The position numbers and the translations under genes were made by a program. DNA of 64,000 nucleotides from Sporobolomyces roseus (lineage: Eukaryota; Basidiomycota; Microbotryomycetes; Sporidiobolales; Sporidiobolaceae): positions 682,001-746,000 of the forward strand of contig JADILM010000007.1 in the NCBI GenBank assembly GCA_016617785.1. Direction: 5' to 3'. The notes beneath the pieces are model-generated. The model was not told where the DNA came from. It ran no database searches and saw only the letters and a program-made list of their open reading frames with translations. Shown piece by piece: positions 1-14,200 of the stretch; positions within the stretch are counted from its first letter, which is position 1, and every line of letters begins with the position of its first letter.

Positions 1-1466
1 TCCATTCGCTATCTAATTCCCCCAATCCAAATCCTCCCTCCTCCTCATTCTCGTTTGACGACAGCGCCAATGCAGCCAAACTGAGGTACGTGTGATATAC
101 GTCTGGAGTTGCTCCTGGTTCTCTCGCGATCCCGCCGTACAGTGGGTGTTGACTAGCAAGTAAGAATGCGTTGGATTTCGAGATATCGACCAGTTTCCCC
201 AGTTGATCCGGATCCGGGGCAAGGAGCTTTGCGAGATGGTCAGAAGGCAGAGGTCAGCTCTTGAGAGGAGAGAGGAGACATGAGGGGGATGGGAGGTCAG
301 AAGAGAGGTGAACGAACATTGAGGGAAGCGAGAGTCCAAAATGAATAGCAAGCGTCAGGGGGTTTATTCGTTCGGCCTTGAAAGCCTGCTATTCGATCGT
401 GATCTAGCGTTGGAGCACCATCCTCAGAGTCTTCTGAGTCGGAGGTAGAGGAGGGATGGGAGGAGGGCGGAGGAGGAACGGAGGGGATTTGTCGATCTAT
501 CAGCCAGCGGGTGAGGAGGGTTTGAAGAGGGAGGGAAGGGAGGCGGTGAGAGAGTGAGTAGGAGGCGATTGCGCAATAGGTGGGACCGGCTGAAAGGTGG
601 AGGGATTAGTGAGATCTCGTGGGAATGCGAGAGGAGGGAGGGAGGGAGGGGACAAACCGTTTGCTTCGAGACCTGGTCTTTGGGCGAAACCTCCTTCGTA
701 CCGCTACAAGCCAGAGCTCTCTCAACGTCAGTCTCCTTAGTTGAGTCGATGCAAGAGAGAGATTCGAGCTTACTCTACATGAATCGAGGAATTTCAACCC
801 TTTCTCGACGTCGATACTACTCCAATCATCCAGTATCGAAGCGATGACAAAAGCCGAATATGTCGACCTCGGATCACCCGGTTCCGTACTTCGAGGGAAT
901 AACGAGAACCTACCAAACTCCTCCCCTCGCTCAGCTTTCTCCTGCGAAACCTTTGATTCGAAACGAAAGAGAGAAACTCACGATCCATCTTCCACCTGAC
1001 ACTCCCCAACGAATCTGATGACCCCTTTCCGATCCAATCTGTCGAGCCCATCATCCAAGATTGCGAGGTTGAGTAAAGCCGTATAAGATTGAATGATATT
1101 CGCCCTTTCCAACTCGAGACCGTCTAGAGAATCTGATCCTCGAAACCCTCCGGACGGTAACTGTTGTTGGTAGATCCAATCGATGAATCCGTTGCGCTGT
1201 TTAGGAGTCAACATGGTCTCGATAGCTCTTCGAGGTGGGCCCTCATCCGAAGAGGAAGTCGTTGGATCTGGGAGGAGAGTGAGGGACGATAAGCAGAAGT
1301 AGGCTAAGGTCATACTGTACGATTTGCTTCTTCGTTAGCTCGAGTGAGAGTGCGGAAGGGGAGGGAGAGCGTACCGGTTTGCATCTTCTGGTTGATAGGG
1401 AGTTGGAAGGTATTTCGCATGTCGTAGAGCGAATAACACGTGTTTCTTAGTTTCGAGCTGAGTCAT
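1..1466 (-). CDS. CDC43: Geranylgeranyltransferase type I beta subunit (partial, C-terminus off the left edge)
   Basis: Catalytic zinc subunit that attaches geranylgeranyl to CaaL-type proteins such as Rho GTPases, working in the cytosol with the shared alpha subunit. Exons read on the minus strand: 1466-1375, 1314-982, 909-774, 703-658, 589-318, 226-1; phases join cleanly. Prenyltransferase repeats are clear: WIYQQQLPSGGFRGS, DGSFSLFPRSTEPGDPRSTY, YEGGFAQRPGLEANAG, GFQGRTNKPPDACYSFW and HPLYGGIAREPGATPDVYHT. The Asp and Cys of PDACYSFW and the His of DVYHTYL match the zinc ligands of the family. The start ATG at 1466 precedes KKHVLFALRHAKYLP, the expected N-terminus. An acidic/serine insertion (residues near SSTSDSEDSED) lengthens one loop. 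The last codons lie outside the window. Confidence 0.93.
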
Positions 1467-1669
1467 CCCGCAAGCGAGAGGAGGAGTGAAGAGAAAGAGA
1501 GAGAGAAAGGGAGACTAAGTTTTTCAGGGGTTCGCACATTGCTCTCTCTTCCCCTCCACCTTTCCGCTCCTTTTAGCTTCATCACCAGGGACTACACTCA
1601 GTCGTAGCTCACTTCTTGACCCAACTTCACCCTCAACTCCTCGTCCCACTCTCTGAGTTTACTTGAAAG
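1467..1669. promoter_or_regulatory. Divergent promoter between CDC43 and the Mpv17 gene
   Basis: About 200 bp of pyrimidine-rich DNA separates two opposite start codons, so both promoters must lie here or overlap the 5' ends of the genes. I see no firm TATA box. Confidence 0.5.
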
Positions 1670-2828
1670 ATGTCTGGTTTATTACGAGCCTACAACTCTG
1701 CACTGTAAGCCTCTACTCCCCTTCTGACCCTCCCAGGACTTCCACTAACGCCCATGTATGCCCGGTACCCAGTATTCGAGCTCCCTATGCAACGGGAATG
1801 GGTTCGGCCGGTAAGATTTCTCTCTTCCTCGCTTTCATCTCTCTATCTCTCGAGCTGACGTGAGAGAGACGTGCTTTCGATAGCTTTCCTCTTTGGTGCG
1901 GGAGATGTATTGGCTCAGCAAGGGATTGAGAAAAGGGGGAAAGATCATGACGTACGTCGAGCTCTCTCTCTATCTCCCTCTCTTGTTGCAAGAGAAGCTG
2001 ATAGGAGGGCTCCACTGGAATGTACAGTTTATGAGAACTCTACGATTAGCTGGATACGGAGGTGAGTTTTCGACTTGGGAAAAGTTCCCGTCTATTCCCG
2101 AATGAATCGCTCACACACCAAAACTTGATTACGCAGGTCTGATCTTCGCACCAGTCGTAACCAAATGGTTTGGAGCACTCGAACGAATCAAGCTCGCTTC
2201 GAAACCCGCCCGTTTGTCCCCAATCCCCTTCCTCGACTCCCTCTCCCCTCAAAAGCTGATCTCGCTCGTGTAAACCGTTAGAATTGATCACGCGAGTAGC
2301 AGCCGATCAATTCCTTTTCACCCCAGTAATGGTCGGAGTCTTCTTCACTTCTCAAACTTTCTTGGAAGGTAAAGGATTCGAGGATGCTAAACAACGATTA
2401 TCGGATTCTTGGTGGCCTACTTTGTACGCTTCACTCTCACTTTGCATTACGATTATAGAGGAGAGGACTGATGGAGAGGACGGGAGAGTACGTAGGCAAA
2501 AGAATTGGCAGCTCTGGATTCCGACTCAAGGTATCAACTTCGCTTTGGTTCCTCCTCATCTCAGGTTGGTCACTGTAAACGTCGTTTCACTCTTGTGCGT
2601 ATCGCTTTCCTCTCTTGTTTATCTCGATGCCCCGACTCACCCACTCGCTCGAATCGTGAATGAACAGCTGGAAGTACGTAACCAGTGTCTCGTTTCACTC
2701 TGACGAATCGTTTCATTTATCGTTGATTCTTACTGACCTGCATTTCGATTGACTACAGCGCTTACCTTTCCTACGCCAACTCTCAAGCCGAGATCAAGGA
2801 GGACAAAGTCAAGGAACTCATCGAATAG
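1670..2828 (+). CDS. Mpv17/PMP22 family membrane protein (Sym1-like)
   Basis: Small multi-pass organelle membrane protein (188 aa), of the family that forms a channel-like protein in the mitochondrial inner or peroxisomal membrane. Exons: 1670-1704, 1773-1810, 1884-1951, 2028-2061, 2137-2211, 2282-2423, 2496-2594, 2668-2673, 2759-2828; lengths sum to a multiple of three. Family motifs appear across the junctions: PYATGMGSAGFLFGAGDVLA at the N-terminus, DQFLFTPVMVGVFF, NWQLWIPTQGINFALVPPHLR, and the closing FWNAYLSYAN signature. That last signature exists only if the 6-nt exon CTGGAA (2668-2673) is included, because it supplies the Trp of FWN. Which organelle it serves (Sym1 versus another paralogue) cannot be told from sequence. 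Confidence 0.9.
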
Positions 2829-3166
2829 ATTTCCCTCTCTATCCGCCTACCCCTCTCTCTCTTCCAGCTCTTCACTACACTTCTTCCGTCAAAAATGTCT
2901 ATATCTTTCCTTCTCTATTTGCCCAAGCTAGACTTTGGCGTCTCCCCTTGACCTTTTCTTTTTTTTAATCGCAATAGAGCTTTCCCTTTTTACCTCGCTA
3001 GCGTCTCGTCTCGTTCTTCTCTCTACACTCACAAAGAGAAGCGACTACAAGGAAGAGATGCGAAGATAGTACTAGAGTATTACAACAAACAAAATACTCT
3101 GGGAATCATGCGAAGAAGAACCATACGAAAAATCACCTCTCCACCTCTTTCTCCTCAGTTCAAATT
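2829..3166. other. Convergent intergenic region
   Basis: Tail-to-tail spacer holding the 3' ends of the Mpv17 and MTG2 genes. T-rich stretches (for example a T run near 2958) may be part of 3' processing. No further coding signal seen. Confidence 0.5.
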
Positions 3167-5159
3167 CTATTGTATCCACCTCTCACCTCCATCCCCGAAC
3201 CCGCCCCCCTCTTCTTCCTCTCTCAATCTCTCTTCTTCCTCAACTCTCTTCCTTTCCCTCTCACCCTTGACGTCCTCTGCCAACCTCTTTACCAACCTCT
3301 CGACGTTCTCTCTCCTCTTCGCACTGATCGGGATGACCCACACCTCTTGCCCCTGCCTTCCCTTATTGAGCTTCTCGACGTACACCCTGATATCCTCCAA
3401 TCGTTTCTTTCCTTCTTCCGGAGTCAACCCTTCAACTCCTTCTCCATCTTCATCGACTCGAGCTCGAGGTGAAAAGAGATCCGCTTTATTAACGACGACC
3501 CCTTTGATCCTACTAACCAATTCCCCCTCTCTCAATCCCCTCATCTTCTCATACTCCTTCAAACTGTTGCCCAACACTTTCAAACTCTCGACCGGATCCA
3601 ACGGTGCAGGACTATTCAAATCAACGACGTAAACCAAAGTTGAACATCTCTCAATGTGTCTCAAGAATGAATGTCCCAATCCATGGTTGAGGTGACTTTC
3701 GGGGAGTAATCCAGGATTGTCAGTGATCGTGAATCGAACATGTTCGGTCTTTTTTTCGGTCGGTGATTTCCATAGGGACGAAGGGAGGGAAGAACCGGAG
3801 AAATGAGTAGGTGTAGAAGGAGTGTCGTAGATTTCTGGGGAGGAAGGAGAGGAGGGGGATGAGGTGCGAGGACCGGAGAAGGTGCCGTCGGTGTAGAGGA
3901 CGCAGGTTCCTAGGTGTGGATTCAAGGTGGTGAAGGCGAACGAGGCGACTCGAGGGGTGGAAGATGTTAGAGCTCGAAGGAGAGTCCTGTTGGAATGAGG
4001 GAGGGAGAGAAGTTAGTTGAGGGTGATTAGGAGGAAAGAGGAAAGAGAGAAAAGTTTACGATTTCCCTGCGTTTGGTAATCCTACTAAACCGACTTCACC
4101 AGTTGATTTCACTTCCAATTCCAACCTCATCATTTCACCTTCCCCTCCCTTTGTTGCGTATTTAGGCGAACGATCTTGATGAGTCAAGAAACTTGGATTT
4201 CCGAGTCCAGCTTGTCCTCCCGAAACTAGTAAGATTGGATCTTCTTTCGTAGAAGTAGGTTTCGTTAGATCCAAGTAGAGTAATGGTTCCTCCTCCAATT
4301 CGTTTGAACTGTTTCGTCTCCTCCTCCTTCGTGGTCTTCGTTGTTTCTTTCCGGGGAGGTCGACTTCTCTCGATAACATCTTTGACAAGAGGTGATGTTC
4401 CGTCGTGAGGAATGAAGGGTGACCCGTCAACTCAGCTTGAGGGTACATAGTAAACAAGACCCTCCTAAACGAACTCAACGCTTCCTCCCATTCTCTAGGT
4501 AATTCCTCCTCTTGGTTTTCTTCCCAAGCTTTCACTTCCACTTCGTTCTCTTTCACGCCAAACTTGTCTTGTAGATCTCTCTTCTTCTTCCAACTTGACC
4601 ACCTCACCTCCCTCTTCTCTGCCTCGTGTAATCTCACCTTGTTGACTTGCCATGCCCATTCCAATTCCCTCCTTTCTTCCTCTTCAGCCTCTGCTTCCTC
4701 TTCGCTATTAGGTTCAATCTTGACTTCCCTTACCACCGTACCCACGGGTACCCTAATCACTACATCCTCTCCTCTCTTGCCAGCCAACCATTTCCCTCCT
4801 CCACTAGCTCCCGCGCCAGCTCTGACAGTTTTCGGTAAATGACTCAAACTCGTGACAGTAGGAGTAGCGATCAAATAAACTGAACCACCCGTTCCACCTG
4901 GTCCTCCCGATGGTGGACCTCGTTCCTTGAATTTCTCTCGATGAAACGCTACTCCTCCACTACCACCTTTCCCACTGATGACGCTCAAGGAGAGGGTATC
5001 GATAAAGTTTGAACCGAGTTGTCTACGCTTCCAATCTGATTTGGCTTTGCTCGATTTTGATGAGACTTGTTCATCGGGAGCTGTAGATGAAGAGAGGCGA
5101 AGGAGGATCGAGTTGGACTTGAAGAGAGTAGTACGACATGTGGATCGTATACAGAGCAT
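3167..5159 (-). CDS. MTG2: Mitochondrial Obg-family GTPase
   Basis: GTPase needed for assembly of the large mitochondrial ribosomal subunit. Two exons, 5159-4060 and 3986-3167, give 639 aa. The start ATG at 5159 follows in-frame upstream codons of a longer open frame; the residues after it (MLCIRSTCRTTLFKSNSILL) look like a mitochondrial targeting peptide. The glycine-rich Obg fold is visible (GKGGSGGVAFHREKF, GPPSGGPGGTGGSVYL). The G domain has G1 GLPNAGKST split by the intron, G3 as DNPG, G4 NKAD and G5 ISA. A charged stretch of about 150 residues (E- and K/R-rich, including KKQRRPRRRRRR) interrupts the Obg fold before GGQAGLGNPSF. The C-terminus is a charged coiled stretch. Confidence 0.92.
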
Positions 5160-5260
5160 TCGAAAGTAGAGCGTGAAATGAAAGAGAGAATAGCGAGCGG
5201 CGAACTTTCTGACAGCTCTTGTTTCTCCCTTCGACTCAGTTCCAAAGTCACTCACAAGCA
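5160..5260. promoter_or_regulatory. Very short divergent promoter, MTG2 / cytochrome b5-ACAD
   Basis: Only 101 bp separate the two start codons, so the genes probably share one bidirectional control region. No clear TATA or repeat is visible. Confidence 0.45.
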
Positions 5261-7648
5261 ATGTCAACCTACACACTCGAACAAGTATCAAAGCATCAAT
5301 CAGTAGACGAGGGAGTATGGTTAGTGATCAAAGATAAATCGCAACATTCTGCAGTCTACGATGTGTAAGAAGAACCTCCCTCTCACTCGGTTCCTTACTG
5401 CTCTAGTACTCACCTCTATTCTACAGCACTGAATTCCTAGAAGATCATCCAGGTTCGTTTCTCTCTTCTTCTCCCCCTCCTCTAATTTCCCCACTTGGTG
5501 AACCTCGCCGACTCACCCTTCCCTTCCCTTATGACTGTCAAAAAGGTGGTAAGAAGATCTTGTTGAACAATTCAGGCAAAGACGTATCAGAACAATTCTG
5601 GCAATTCCATAACGAATCAATCCTGAATAAAGTCGCTTCAAAATACAAGATCGGACAACTAGCTTCTTCCTCCTCCTCCAACGACGCTGACAAGACAGAG
5701 GCGAAGGTTGAGGAACAAGAGCAAGAGGAAGAGGTTGATGAGTTGGATGAACAATACTTTGGAGAACTCGTTCCATTCGGAGGTACGATCTCTCGTATTC
5801 CTTTCCCCTTCGCTTTTCGAGAGATCAATGCTGATGAAAAAGAGTCACGAGGGAGATAGATCCATTCTGGTATCAAGATTGGGCATCACCTTACTACAAA
5901 GACTCTCATCGTAAAGTTAGAAGAGCGATTAGGAATTTCACCGGTAAGCTTTTTCTCAGCCCTTCACATCTCGACTTGTTGAGCTGACGAGGACCTTGGA
6001 TATTGGGAAAATAGATGAATTCTTGACTCCTAATGCGCACGAATGGGATCAAGCAAAAGAGATTCCTCCGGCTGAATATAAACGTGTAGCAGAATTCGGA
6101 ATGTGAGTCTTTTTTTTCTTTTGCTCTCTCTCTCTCTCTCTCATCCTCGAGTTTTTCATGCTGATGTTTCGAATGTGAAGTCTTGCGGCTGTCGCTGCGG
6201 GAGGTACGGGGTGGCCTCATGAGTATGCGAAAGGGATTGCAGTACCAGGAGGAATCGATCCGAACGAATGGGACGCTTTTCACAGTAAGCTCTCTCTCTC
6301 TCTCCTCGCATCTCGTTCTCTCACTAAAGATATAGAGTATGAGCAGACCTCGTCATGTTGGATGAACTCTCCCGATGCGCTTCAGGTGGTATCATGTATG
6401 GTATTCTAGGAGGATTTGGAATTTCAATCGGACCCATCTTGCACTTTGGATCAGACGAATTGAAAGAGAGGTTGGTCGGACCTTTGTTGAGGGGTGAGAT
6501 TAGGAGTTGTTTGGCGATTACTGAGGCGGAGGGTGGGAGTGATGTTGCGAATTTGACTAGGAGTGCGAAGAAATCAGAGGATGGCAAACATTACATCGTC
6601 AACGGGTGCGGTTTCCTTGTTCTTATTTCTGGAACTGTCGCTGATAGAGTGAATTGTAGTGGTGCGAAATGGATCACGAATGGAATCTATTCAAAAGTGT
6701 TCGTTACTGCCGTCCGAACTGGGGGAAAAGGAATGGGAGGGATTTCATTACTCGTAGTCGAGAGGACTGAGGGGTTGACGACAAAGAAAATGGATTGTAT
6801 GGGAGTATTGTCGAGTGGTACGAGTTACGTCGAGTTTGATGAGGTGAAAGTCCCAGTTGAAAACTTGTTGGGAAAAGAAAACAAAGGTTTCCAATTAATC
6901 ATGTCGTAAGCTTTCCCCTCCCTTCTCTGGGCTCTTGCTTGTAACTGACTTCTGAGGGATATGTAGCAACTTCTCTGGAGAACGAGCAGGTATTGCCATT
7001 CAAGCGAATCGATTCGCAAGAATTTGTCTCGAGGAATCGATCAAGTACGCCTCGAAACGCAAAACGTTCGGACAACTCCTCATCGATCATCCAGTCATTC
7101 GTGCCAAGATTGCAGAGATGTCGAAGCGTGTCGAAAGTTGTCACAGTTGGTTAGAAGCGGGTACGTTTTCCTCGATTTTGGACTTTCTCTCAATCTGCTG
7201 ACTTACTTTTCGTCCTTCATGGAACTTATAGTCGTCTACCAGTCGACACAATACGATGCCGATACTCTCACCCTCCGAGGAGGTGGAACAATGGCTTTAT
7301 TGAAGTCTCACGCTACCGGTCCGTTCTCTCGTATTTGTTTCTTTCCCTCGCTTTCCACTGACACTCTATGCACGCATCTAGATACGTTCGAATTTTGTGC
7401 TAAGGAGGCCGCCCAGATCTTCGGAGGCCAGGCCTACACGAAGGGAGGTCAAGCAGAGAAGATCGAGCGTCTCTATCGGTTTGGCTTATTTCCTCGTCTC
7501 CCTCTATGGAATTGCATACTGACGATCCCATGACGCTTGTAGGGAGGTACTGGCTTACAAGATCCCTGGAGGGTCAAGTGAGATCATGAACGACATCGGA
7601 GTTCGTCAATCCGTCAAAATCGCTCAGATCATGGGAGCTAAACTCTAG
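5261..7648 (+). CDS. Cytochrome b5 / acyl-CoA dehydrogenase fusion protein
   Basis: FAD flavoprotein predicted to introduce a double bond into acyl-CoA, fused to an N-terminal heme-binding cytochrome b5 domain that may take part in electron transfer. Twelve exons (5261-5364, 5427-5452, 5546-5782, 5845-5943, 6015-6102, 6181-6284, 6347-6605, 6660-6905, 6967-7160, 7232-7318, 7382-7478, 7543-7648) give 548 aa. The b5 heme motif is EFLEDHPGGKKIL near residue 45. The dehydrogenase part shows AITEAEGGSDVANL, YIVNGGAKWITNGIYSK, the FSGERAGIAIQANRFARIC helix and the C-terminal QIFGGQAYTKGGQAEKIERL...PGGSSEIM. This layout is common in filamentous fungi and basidiomycetes. Substrate length cannot be inferred. 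Confidence 0.93.
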
Positions 7649-8483
7649 GTTCGTCTCTCTTATTCTTGCGATCATTTACTCGCTAGTGCTCACCTAGCGC
7701 TATGTCAACAGTCTTGACAAGTTCTGCCTCATCGTCGTCGAAAGACAGCTCGCACGACTTTCGATTTCCTTTTCGAGGTCTCATTTCCCTTTCTCCTCTT
7801 CACCCTCCATTCCTTCAAATCAGTGTTGTGCCTCGTTTCTTCCCATTATTCTCGTGTATGTTCGATCTATCAAGTAGTACCCTCTCTCTCTCTCTCTTTC
7901 TTCTTCATCCCCAATTCGACGTTTTCGTATGCACTTTTCAAGGAATAATCAGTCCACTATCTTCTTTTCGGCCTAGTTTCGCTGTGCGCACACTACACTT
8001 CTCTTCGATCTCGCGGGGTCTAGCAGATGAGATGGGTAAAACTAGAATAGGGTATGCGATTACGAGATCCAAAAACTAACAAGCAAAACAAGAGAACCGA
8101 CAGGAACGAGAACACGAGAAAAGGTATATGCGGGTTGCGAGCGAGTATAGCTTGAAGCAGCACAGAAGAGGGTAGGGGTGTGATACGGATGAGAAAGAAC
8201 CGAGACGGGGGACGATGCGTGTAAAAACGACGAGAGGGTATAATCGAGGATAGCGAGAACATAGTGAAGAGAATAGCGAGGGGAATAGGATAGATAGTCG
8301 TCAGAAGGGAAGCTGTAAAGCATAGAAATAGAGTGATCGTTGGAAAGGATGTTTTTTGCGAGAAAGATTGCGAGAATAATTGTGAAGTTGCGAGAGACGT
8401 AGACGGTGGGAGATCAGACGAGAGGCTGTAGGTCCGACGTGAAGAGTCTAATCAGTCTGTTGAAGAGGATAAAGAGACAAGAA
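7649..8483. other. Long convergent intergenic region
   Basis: 835 bp between two converging genes. The left part (7700-7980) is CT-rich, the right part GA-rich, as expected for 3' untranslated regions on opposite strands. Small open frames here lack any conserved motif. A weak alternative is one extra terminal exon of the MAP kinase near 8449 (a GTAGGT donor in its last codons and an AACAG acceptor). Confidence 0.5.
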
Positions 8484-10573
<2,090 letters not shown>

Positions 10574-11232
10574 TCAATCGATCTTGAAGAGACTGGAGAA
10601 GGGAGAGGATCCGACTGAAGTTGAGCGGGGAGAGGAGGGAGAAAGAGAGAGAGAGGAAGAAAGGGTATGTCTATTAGAGTAGTCCAGCTACTAGTCACTC
10701 TGTAAAAGGCTAAAAAGAAAGGGAAAGAAAAGGTTGTTGTTGATCCAAAGGAGAGGTTCGTGACTTGGAAATTTTCAGAGAAGGCCCGAGATTCCCTTTG
10801 TCTCTTCAATACCTCAAACTCGTCGTATCCCTCCGAAAGTACAGGGGACGACTAAATAGAGGTCATTGCGAACGACGAGGAGAGAATGGGAGAAAGCGAA
10901 CCGGTCAGGCGAGATTGAAATGTAAAGGAATCGAGCTTGCGAAACCCGTCGACGACTCGAATGCTCTCCAAGTGTGGATCTACTTCGTTGCGAGTGTCCA
11001 TCCACTTCTTCCTCGACTCTACCCGCCTCTACACGAAAGAGAAGTAAACAAGATAAAAACAGAAAGAGAGAGGTATAGCGGTTTGCGAGAGGAGGATTAG
11101 AGAAAGGTGTAATAAAGCTATGTATAGGAATGTCGAGAGGTGTATATCGAGCTCAGAGCAAAGGAGAGCGGAAAGGAGGGAAAGAGGCGGAAGAATGGGT
11201 ATATCTAGAGAGTGGAAGAGAGATAGTCGAGT
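10574..11232. other. Promoter of the first MAPK and 3' end of the SKT5 gene
   Basis: About 660 bp between two minus-strand genes. The half near 10600-10680 is GA/CT-rich and probably 5' leader of the kinase transcript. No gene or clear motif found. Confidence 0.4.
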
Positions 11233-14200
11233 CTACATGATACAGCAGTCTTCTTTTTTGGCTTTCGTCGTGGCGATACCCTGTGAGAGAGACCGAGTCA
11301 TTTCAAGTACAGATCGGAGAATGATGAACGAGACAGAGCTTACCATCTCTGCGAAACTTGAGGGTTGTGCACGTTGAGGTTGATTCGAATTCACCTTGAT
11401 CTCTTGTACCGGTCTCGCTTGAGGCATAGGTCTTTGTGTAACAGGTAGATTCGTAGGTGGTGCATCCGAGAGTCGATAAGAAGTTCGATTGTTCGGAGCT
11501 TGAGGAGTGAATCGACCGTCCATTTGACCATTCTGAGGAATCGAAGGAGTAGCTCTACCATTGTTGCCGAGAGGTAATTGTTGTCCCATTCGAGCAGCAG
11601 CTTCGACTTGACGTTGAGTATTGTTGCGTCGTAGCGTTGCGGCTGATCCTCCTGAAGCAACGGAAGCTACCGACTGTCGACCTGGGTTGTAACCTTGAGG
11701 TTGCATCGGTTGTTGTTGCTGTTGCTGTTGCTGAGGAGGCGGAGCGGAGAGATCGGGACCAGCGAGTGATGCGGCGAGTTTTGAAGCGGCGATTCGTTCC
11801 CTTTGCTCGTCAGAACGAATCTTGGCTTGAGTTCGTTTGCGTACTAGCTTCGTATCGACGTGTTGTTCGTGATCCGTTCGATTGAGTAGCTCAGGGTTCG
11901 CTTTGTCGAGTGCATCCAATCGTTTCTTCGCATCGTCGTTTCCGTGAGTTGCCGCCTGTTTGGAAACGAGTCAGCGACAGATTCGCAACGTAAGGAGGAA
12001 GAACGCAACTCACTCGCTGATACCATCGCTTAGCTTGATCGAGATCGATCGAACCGTTGATACCGACTTCTCGGAAGTAACCGAGAGCGAATTCGGCAGA
12101 TGGGAGGGATCGAGCAGCAGCCTTTTCGGCGAAAGTGACGGCGAGTGCTTCGTTCTTCTCAAAGTTGTTCTCCGATCCACACAGGTACCATTTCGAGAGA
12201 GCTACAGATTCAGAAAGATCAGTCGAGTGCGTCGCAGTGCGAAGGAAGAAGGGGAACTCACCCATATCGGCTTCAACTTCTCCGTTTTGCGAAGCTGAGG
12301 ACGAGCAACCTCATCAATTGAATTCTTGAGCTGACAGAGACAAATCGTACTCACCTAGAGCGTAATACTGAACACTGAGAAGAGGATCGAAGAGACAGCC
12401 GAGAGTTGCGTATTCGTAAGAGAATCCCATCTTGTATTGAGCGGGTCCGAAACTCAAGTAAGCCGCTCTTTCAATCCTCCATTTCGCTTCGTCCATATCG
12501 ATCGGGATGAGGGATTTGTTGAGTTGTACCGAAGGAGAATCAAATTCTCCCGATAAGAGCATTCCGAGAATGTATGGAGCTGCAAGCAGCACTTGCCGTT
12601 AGCTTGGCGATAGAAGCTAAAGGGAGAGAGTTACTCACGTTGAGGCGTGTCAAGATCCGCCGTATCTGCCGCACGTTTAAGTAAAGCCATAGCTTTCGGT
12701 ACATCCGCCACGATCCCAATCTGACCCAAAAGATAAGCCATCGCCAACCGATAAGTACTGCCGCAATCACCTTTCTCTACTCCCTTCTCGTAAGCTCCGA
12801 CCGCTCTTCGAATGTCCCCGAAATCTTCGTAAGCCCTCCCAATCCTGAACCACGATTTGACGTATCCTGCGTTTGCGGCAGCTTCGAAGTCACGGAAAGA
12901 GGATTTGGCGTCTCTCGATCGATAGGATGGGAAGGAACCGGAGGCGGAGAGATCACCTCGAAGGTAGAGAGCTAGGGGAGCGGGTGCGGAAGAAGAGGCA
13001 GAAGTGAGGATATGGTTGAGCGCTTCATCGGTCCATCGCACGAGAGTCGGGTCACTGATTCGAGACGATTCCCCAGCAGCGGCCTGTGGAAGGGTTTCGA
13101 CGCTTGAGTCATCATCCGGAATCAAGCCGACGTAATTACTCACCTGCGTTCTTTCGATAAACTTCAACACTTGTTTCGACCATGCCACCTTTCTCGACAC
13201 GTCTCCACCGTTTGCATGCGCAGCCTCTCTCATCGAAGCCAACATTTTTTGCTGCGCGACCGACGAATCCATCAGTTTTCCGAGTCGAATCTCTCGCAGT
13301 TCGCTGCAGGAATGTTTGAAAGGGAGACTCACATCTGGGTGAGTAACGCTCAACTTGTGAGGCGGACCTTCTTCAGGTGAAGTGTAGTAGTTGACCCTCC
13401 CCGATGTCGATCCATGTCCATTCTGACTCCCTCCTAAACTGCTACTCGAACCACTCAAACTCATTCCACTCATCCCATTCTGCAACGAGTTGAAATCGTT
13501 CGGTTGCATACTCGCTACTCTCGGTGGTCGTCCTACTTGATAAGCACCATTTTGAGGAGGAGGAGGAGGAGCTGACATTCCCAATGGAGCTGGAGAAGCG
13601 GAAAGATAATTCGATTGCTGCTGCTGGAATTGCTGAACTGGGGGAGGAGGGCCGGGAGGGAAGTAAGGGTTCATCTGAGGTTGGGGTTGACCGTAAGGTG
13701 CGAGAGGTGGTTGGTTCTGAGGAGGCATTTGAGGGAAGTTTCCATAAGAACCGGGAGGAGGTGGAGGGGGTTGACCAGCGAATGAAGCGGGTCTCGTATG
13801 CATCGTGTTTGATCCAGAAGGGTAACCTTGTCCAGCTGCTCCGACCGAGTAACTCTGTGGTCTCGTCAAGTGTCCATTTTGAACTCCTTGCGGAACCAAA
13901 TAATTCCCTCCTTGGGGATGAGGTTGTATTTGAGGTTGGTTGTTGATCATAGGATTGAGAGAAGGTGGAGGAGTCGGTGATGCTTGTAATGAACCGTTCT
14001 GCCAGCGCTCAGCAGTAGTGGTTAAACGTTCGGTAGGGATTTGCGAAGGAGGTGGTTGGGCACGGGGGGCGGTCAAAGGTGAACTCAAGTTGTAAGGTGA
14101 GTGTATAGGGTGAGCTGATATGTAGGAGAGCTCGAGGGAGGTAGATCAAGGGAAGAGAGAGAGATGAAGGGAGAGAGAGGAGGCCAAGAAAGTTCAGCGA

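Noticed and set aside
8020..8323. Small minus-strand open frames of 80-87 codons in the convergent spacer
   Set aside because: Hydrophobic, motif-free and overlapping in two registers of AG/CT-rich sequence; consistent with untranslated DNA.
13350..14088. SKT5 starting at position 14088
   Set aside because: The codon there is TTG. An ATG in a 7-nt exon at 14242 joins to the same frame through a good GTAAGT donor and CAG acceptor.
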